This document shows positions 58,642 to 64,000 of a stretch of DNA of 64,000 bases, piece by piece (position 1 is the first letter of the stretch; the number at the start of each line of letters is the position of its first letter). The position numbers and the translations under genes were made by a program. The notes below the pieces were generated by a model. That model did not search any database. It was not told the DNA's origin and was given only the letters and a program-made list of their open reading frames with translations. This stretch comes from Botrytis cinerea B05.10 (taxonomy: Eukaryota; Ascomycota; Leotiomycetes; Helotiales; Sclerotiniaceae), in NCBI RefSeq assembly GCF_000143535.2, contig NC_037318.1, positions 1,054,001-1,118,000 on the forward strand. Direction: 5' to 3'.

Positions 58642-59803
58642 ATGTTTGTGGCATATGATCCGGACGGTGATGTAGTCCTACTTCTTACGCGGGTAATAGA
58701 GCTGGGAGATTCGGCAAAGACAAAAGCAGAATCACGAGACTGCTCGGAGGAGAGCAATTCGACGGATGAACCAAGCGCTAGCAGCGAAGATGTACATATG
58801 TTAGTCTCATCCAAGCACCTGTGTCTTGCTTCTCCCGTATTCAAAGCCATGCTTCAACACAACAATTTCAAAGAAGGTCGAGAACTAGCTTCTGCCGGCA
58901 AGATTGAGATTTCTTTGCCTGACGACGAACCTGATGCTTTTTCCATCTTGATGTGCGTTATTCATGGCCGAACAAGGAATGTTCCTCGTGAAATCGATTT
59001 AGATCTCTTGTCGAGAATTTCCACCCTTGTTGATAAGTATCAATTACATGAGGTAGTTGAGATTATGTCTGATCGATGGATATCTTTGCTTGAGGCCGAA
59101 TTACCGGAAGAATTTACCGACGATTTACTTCCATGGCTTAGTATATCTTGGGTATTTGAAAAGCCAAGTATATTTAAAGAAGTTACTCGGATTGCAGAAC
59201 GACAAAGTAATGGTAAGATTGGTGAAGATAGAGATGATATTCCAATACCAAATCTAGTTCTTGGTAAGATAGATTTTGCCCTTTCCTCTGAAGTTCTGAA
59301 AACATGACATGACTAACACTGGTAAAGATACAATCCAAGAACGGAGATTGACTGCAATCACTGACGCCTACTCCACGGTCGAAACGATACTCAACACGGG
59401 CAAACATCATTGCACCGCACCCCGCACAGATTCCTTCGAATGTAGTGGCATGGTACTTGGGACGCTCCTCCAGAGCTCTACAAAGCTAGGCATATTTCCC
59501 GTTCCGGATCTCACTGACACAGATCTCACGTTTAACTATGTCGTCAATCAAATCCGCAAAGTGGAAGTGATTGCTCTTTGCGATAAAATATCTCCATTCA
59601 AAGGGTTTGAGTATCATCATTGGTCTACCCATGGTATCAAACAAGCTATCGATACTACACTAGCAAATATTGAGAAGAGGCTATCGGGATTAGATATGGA
59701 AGATTTTAAGAAGGGGAAGAGAGTACAGTCAGAGCTCAAGCTATCAGCGAGGATGAAATCGAATAATTTGGACATGACACAGTTGTCGCTTACGCCTTCT
59801 TGA
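58642..59803 (+). CDS. BTB/POZ-domain protein (365 aa)
   Basis: Exons 58642-59263 and 59328-59803; 64-nt intron (GTAAGA..GTAAAG) in phase. Start taken at the first ATG (MFVAYDPDGDVVLLL), which begins the usual first strand. The BTB fold follows: VHMLVSSKHLCLASPVFKAML, FKEGREL, IEISLPDDEPDAFSILM, then LDLLSRISTLVDKYQLHEVV. After the domain is a helical region with Cys/His (TGKHHC, FECSG) and a C-terminal LSGLDMEDFKK block. Fungal BTB proteins of this type are abundant and of unknown role; some others act as cullin-3 adaptors. A decayed copy lies 300 bp downstream. Confidence 0.85.
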
Positions 59804-60097
59804 TACCATGAATTTGAGGTTTTTTCTGGAAGGCGATTCTACGAGCCAGAAGACTTACTTAATTATTCGCCCACTCTTTACCTCAATTTTTCGATCACAT
59901 TTACTTGTTTCCACTTCTATCTCAACGATTCAGTTTACAAATTCCGAATGCATAACTTGTAACTTCAAGTGGATGTGTTTTGACAAATCTCTCAACTGAA
60001 ATTACTCTACAATCTTTGCAAAACCTGTAGGGCTCTATATCACATCCATACCATCTCAAAATCAGATTTTGATCTCTTCAAAAAGATAACTCCTCAA

Positions 60098-60992
60098 TTG
60101 TTTCCTTCTATCATTCACATCTTTCAATTTATATTGAATACCAAGCCGCTCACAATAACATCGGACACCCTTGAAGCTCTCGAGCAACTCATTTTCGACG
60201 CCAAAGGCGATGTTCTCCTCATATTTGCTCAACAATCCGAGAGTGATGCCGAAACTGAAGCATCAACCAGTGAGTCTGGATCGCGGAAGAGGAAATGGTA
60301 TGTGGTTCTCTAATCGCAATGTTCTGTACAAATCTGTCTGTGAAGGTAGTCCAGATGATGATTCGAAGACCGTCACTATGCTTGTCTCTTCTAAACAAAT
60401 GATACTTACATCGCCTGTATTTGAAGCAATGCTTGGCGATGATAGATTCAAAGAAGGGGCTGACTTGCTTGCTGATGACAAAGTCGATATTGAGCTGCCT
60501 GAAGATGACCCTGTTGCTTTTGCAATCAAAACAGCTCGCGCACAAGTTTTTTCGGAAGGATTTGCGGCACTTAATGGTTTTCTCGAACGAGTAACTGAGC
60601 CACGTTCACATTGTGACGACCAGGATGACGTATGCGGGATCGTGACAGCTGGTTCCTTTCTGAAGAGCATGGTAGTAAATGGTTGTTGGCCGCTTCGTCC
60701 TGAACGATACAGGAATACAAATCTCAGACGGCTTTTCAAAGGCATCTCTAAAATCGAGATTCGAACCAATTGCCTAGTGCGACAGAAGGTCGGATATTTT
60801 GATTTCCCCACTATGCCAGGATGCAAGAATCGGCAGATGTTTACGAAGATGATTGATGTCCAAATCAAAGCAATCAAATCGAAGATCTTTGGTCTTGATA
60901 TCCAGAAGTTTCAGCACAAGCCAAAGCTTTTAGCTCAGGAAGGAGATGACTTTACTGAACTCGAACCACGGAAAATCATTGCAATTGAATAA
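60098..60992 (+). pseudogene. Decayed or internally deleted BTB paralogue
   Basis: Two blocks, 60098-60297 and 60350-60992, join in phase across a 52-nt intron (GTATGT..GGTAG). They give FDAKGDVLLIFAQ, TVTMLVSSKQMILTSPVFEAML and IELPEDDPVAFAI, closely matching the neighbour at 58642. Directly after DPVAFAI the sequence jumps to the paralogue's late region (FSEGFAALNGFLERV); about 100-130 residues, the second half of the BTB fold and the following helices, are missing. The frame is open upstream to about 59994 without any ATG. The end (KIFGLDIQKFQHK) matches LSGLDMEDFKK. It is read as a duplicated copy that has lost its start and middle, though the open frame means expression is possible. Confidence 0.65.
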
Positions 60993-61771
60993 GCGGATCA
61001 ACGCCAAACCGGACGACATTTACAATATAGGAGTCTACGGCGCTAGACTACTACATATACACAGCACATTGCATAGGCCGTGTGAAGGATGAGCTCGTAA
61101 TCCACGAGCGCTCATCAGCTTTGCAAATACGACCTTGAGAGTCATCGCTGATTCGCTTCTGCCTCGTGAATTTTCAAAGTTCTACCATGGAACGACATTG
61201 CTAGGAACTATCATTACGGGACCTTGGTCCGAGGGATATCTCAGGGATAGCACACATTTATCAAAAGTCATTAGTTACTTCGTTCTACGTTTTTTTCAAT
61301 TCACACCGCCAGATCAAAAAATGCAACATATCTCTAAACACAGGAAGAATAATCTGAATCAGATGCGTCTAATACGAACCTGTTCCGAAACACTTTCAAT
61401 ATTCTCACAACCTTTCTTTCTATGCATCTGTCTATTTCGTTCTAATTGCTTCACGTTACTTCACTTAATTAGTTACTAATTAGTTATGCGAAAGTAGTTA
61501 ATGTTTTAGTTTCATTTTTGCCTCCTCCTATGTCTTGGGGGCCTGATTCTTTTGTAACATCACCATGCCCGCCCATCTTTCATTGTTTTGGCCCACACAT
61601 GCTAATTTCGCTCCTCCTTTGGTATTCTGAGATGTATGCACGTGTAAGTTCATCAATATTCTAAAATCCCGTCCAGGAGCAGACACCTGTCACAAGACAA
61701 AACTCACACTCAGATCTTAACCACCATGAAGCGAAATTTCACGCTGTGCATTTTAATTTCTAAATCACACT
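60993..61771. other. Intergenic, about 780 bp
   Basis: Convergent flank between the BTB copy (plus) and the dioxygenase-like gene (minus). A frame at 61135-61479 has no ATG and no motif. No gene seen. Confidence 0.4.
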
Positions 61772-62836
61772 CTACAGCCTAGTAAAGCCCCCCTCAGGAG
61801 GTTGCAACCAATTCCTCTCATCATACACATTCTCCCCCTCAATAACATGGAAAGTATAAATAATTCTCCCCTTCCCGCTCGTATTCCTCTCACTCTTATG
61901 CAACAAATTCCCATGAATAAGCACCAAATCTCCCGCTTTAACTTCGCCCATTACATAGCTGCCTTCCTTTTCCTCTCCCTCCTTCTCCTTCTTCTCCAAA
62001 CCCCTCGGGAAAACCTCCCCCTCATTCTCCACAAACTCCGTTCCCCCACCGTCTTTCCTCCTAACAAATCTCTTCCCCACCTTCTCCCACTTATGACTCC
62101 CAGGCCAAAAACTCAAACATCCATTTTCCCTCGTTGCATCCTCGAGCGCATACCAAAATCCCACTGCGCTAGGTGGATCGGTGTATAAGAATGTGGAATC
62201 TTGATGGGGGGGGACTGCGCCGCCAATTTCAGGGTTCTTGCAAATTATCATTGATTGCAAACATTGGGGTTTCTTGAAACCGAGGGATTGCGCGATGAGA
62301 GAAGGAGAGTGTGTGGCATTTGGGGAAAGGAGCGCGGCGAAGGGGGGCGAGAGTGAATGGAGAGCATGCCCGATTTTGTTTATGGAGAGGTGTTTAGGTT
62401 TTAAGAGTTCGCCTGTTGGGGAGAGTGCGTCTATTTTCTTGTGTGTTAGTAATTGATAGTGAAGATTCAATTTCATTCAACAGGTTTGAATGAATATTCA
62501 AAAAAAATCATATAAAGTGAATAGTTCATGATCCAAAACACGAGAAAACATACCTTCTTCAAAGAAAAATCTTATCTTATCACCACTCTCCAGAAAATAA
62601 CTATCCCCAACATGTTCAACGTCATCTCCTTCCCCCGTACTAAATTTCGTCATGGGATGATCTTCCAGCGAGAAATTGTTCAACATAGAATGAGTCTCGG
62701 ATAGCAGGGAGGAAACCGTTTCTTGGGAGAGAGCTCCTGGGATTATCAAGTAACCATCTTTGTTAAAGGTGTCGAGCTGCTCCTTTGTGAGGCCCTTAGA
62801 GGCAGCAGGAGGCGGCGATGTACGAGAGGGTGACAT
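61772..62836 (-). CDS. Phytanoyl-CoA dioxygenase-like Fe(II)/2-oxoglutarate enzyme (313 aa)
   Basis: Exons 62836-62554 and 62430-61772; 123-nt intron with GTATGT donor and AAATAG acceptor, the only acceptor that keeps frame and restores the FFEED junction. The N terminus (GLTKEQLDTFNKDGYLIIPG) is typical. The metal-binding facial triad is complete: HQD in PPHQDSTF (H170, D172) and the distal H272 in GNLLHKSERN, with the 2-oxoglutarate Arg at about 283. LSINKIGHALH and GFWYALEDATRENGCLSFWPGSH complete the PhyH signature. A Lys/Glu-rich loop (about 239-251) is an insertion. Ends Arg-Leu. Close to PHYHD1-type proteins; the substrate is not known. Confidence 0.9.
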
Positions 62837-63381
62837 TTTTGCTTTGAATTGAGGAAATTGCTATTATTGGGGGAGTGGAGGGTTTAATAGTAAAGCAAGA
62901 TGTGGAGTTTAAGGAGATGGATTCTCTTATCGAATGACCCCTCACTCGATAAGCCTACCTAGGCCGAATTATGTCGGAACTGCCCGAACGGCTCGTTTGC
63001 TAGAGAGCATGCTTTGCAATTGCGAGTTTGAATAGGACGCAATTGGTGACAGCAGCAATCCGGTGCGGTGTTTGTTTCCTGTGAGACCTACAGCACTGGT
63101 AGCCAGAAATCTGAGGAGATCTTGTATATGGGGGGAGGGGGAAAGAGAAAACATGCGGGATGTATCAGCAAAGACCCCCAAAAAATCATTCTACTTATAC
63201 TTTCTGCTACTCCATCCGAACTCGCATAGCAAAGTGAGGGGTGAACCACATTGATTGATGGTGGGTTGCATAGTGGGTGTGTGGTAAAACAAGATCATGA
63301 GAAAATTATTCTTTCCTGCTTTCCTGCCGCCTTCGCCAAAAAAAGGGCTGGTGGTGCACAAGAGTGCAAAAATAAAACAAC
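62837..63381. other. Intergenic, about 545 bp
   Basis: Promoter region of the dioxygenase-like gene and flank of the tRNA. Nothing else seen. Confidence 0.45.
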
Positions 63382-63485
63382 TGGTGACTGAGGGGTTCGA
63401 ACCCTCGCATCTCTCGATAATGGTGAATTCTACTTCGTAAGAAGTGTCTTAAAACCATCGCCTTAGACCACTCGGCCAAATCACC
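63382..63485 (-). tRNA. tRNA-Leu (anticodon UAA) with 22-nt intron
   Basis: Read on the minus strand, the acceptor stem GGTGATT pairs with AGTCACC (one G-U). The D arm is GGCCGAGTGGTCTAAGGC and matches the A box. The anticodon stem ATGGT/ACCAT encloses TTTAAG with anticodon TAA. A 22-nt intron (63447-63426) follows position 37. A long variable arm (TATCGAGAGATG), as expected for class II tRNA, and the T arm GAGGG-TTCGAAC-CCCTC complete the molecule; discriminator base A at 63382. The intron position one base 3' of the anticodon is canonical for nuclear tRNA splicing. Confidence 0.95.
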
Positions 63486-64000
63486 ACTGTGTTGCTGGCG
63501 GTTCTGCATCGTATTAATGACTTAAACTAAAATTGAATCCGAATAAACATGCTCCCGTTTAATCTCGTATCAAAAAATAGTCTAAAACAGTTCATCCACT
63601 TAAATTTTTCTCCTCAGAAATCTGCTTTTAATTTGTGTATTACTTCACAGATCTTCGCAACTTTTCAGAAAGTTTAAGCGGAATATTTTTGATGCGGGGC
63701 GACCAATGGGTGGGGAAAAAGAGGGACCGGTACACCATTGATCTTATGAAGGTATTTCTCTTCTGTCAGACGCGACCCAGAGACCTCCGACATCTAGATG
63801 GCTTGCTCCTATCCTCGCCATTACTCCTATGGACCACTTATGAGCACCTTACCAAGAATACCATTTCTCAAAAGTACATCGTCGTGAATCTCCGCCAATG
63901 TTCATGATACCATGATATGATGCATTGTTCGAGCTATCGAAATTCGGGTTGTGAAATGACTGTCAGATCAGATTCCACGTACTGTCAGACCATGCCCGTT
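63486..64000. other. Right edge, no gene identified
   Basis: A 90-codon frame (63635-63907, plus) has no recognised motif. It could be part of a gene that continues beyond the window. Confidence 0.3.

Noticed and set aside
1..64000. CRISPR array, phage, bacterial operon or intact transposon
   Set aside because: No repeat-spacer structure, transposase or integrase was recognised anywhere; the window is ordinary fungal nuclear DNA.

Overview
The window looks like nuclear DNA of a filamentous ascomycete (Pezizomycotina). Genes carry many short introns (about 46-125 nt, GT..AG, CTAAC/CTAAT-like branch sites). The protein set is fungal: a HET-domain protein, a 2EXR protein, an Mms22/Mus7 DNA-repair protein, an Hrp1-type RNA-binding protein and a BRE4-like 6-TM exporter. 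Gene style suggests Leotiomycetes (Botrytis/Sclerotinia-like), but that is inference only. No CRISPR array, operon, intact transposon or viral gene was seen.

Layout. 0-7.3 kb is sparse: one small membrane protein, one small secreted cysteine-containing protein (4719-5417) and much AT-rich sequence with a C22(TC)5 tract and a 37-bp tandem duplication. 7.3-21.6 kb is gene-dense: a mitochondrial AAA ATPase, a HET-domain protein, a previously hidden three-exon 114-aa protein (14138-14607) and, divergently, the 2171-aa Mms22/Mus7 protein. 22-28.5 kb holds orphan-type, charged, probably disordered proteins. 28.7-41 kb holds the exporter (six exons), a NASP/Hif1/Sim3-type histone chaperone and DNA polymerase epsilon subunit B (divergent pair), and a Gyp1-type TBC Rab-GAP. 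41-48.3 kb holds Hrp1, a 2EXR protein and a SAM methyltransferase. 48.8-51.6 kb holds a phospholipase C/P1-nuclease-like protein flanked by two small gene fragments. 53.7-64 kb holds a PAP2 phosphatase, the actin regulator Aip1, a BTB protein with a decayed paralogue beside it, a phytanoyl-CoA dioxygenase-like protein and an intron-containing tRNA-Leu(UAA).

Gene cooperation. The clearest shared theme is S phase and genome maintenance. The histone chaperone and Pol epsilon subunit B share one intergenic region carrying three MluI-box (ACGCGN) sites within 46 bp, and the Mms22 promoter carries two similar sites. The other genes look like independent housekeeping or accessory genes. Splice models were built by hand from reading-frame phase and splice consensus; exon coordinates are given in each entry.
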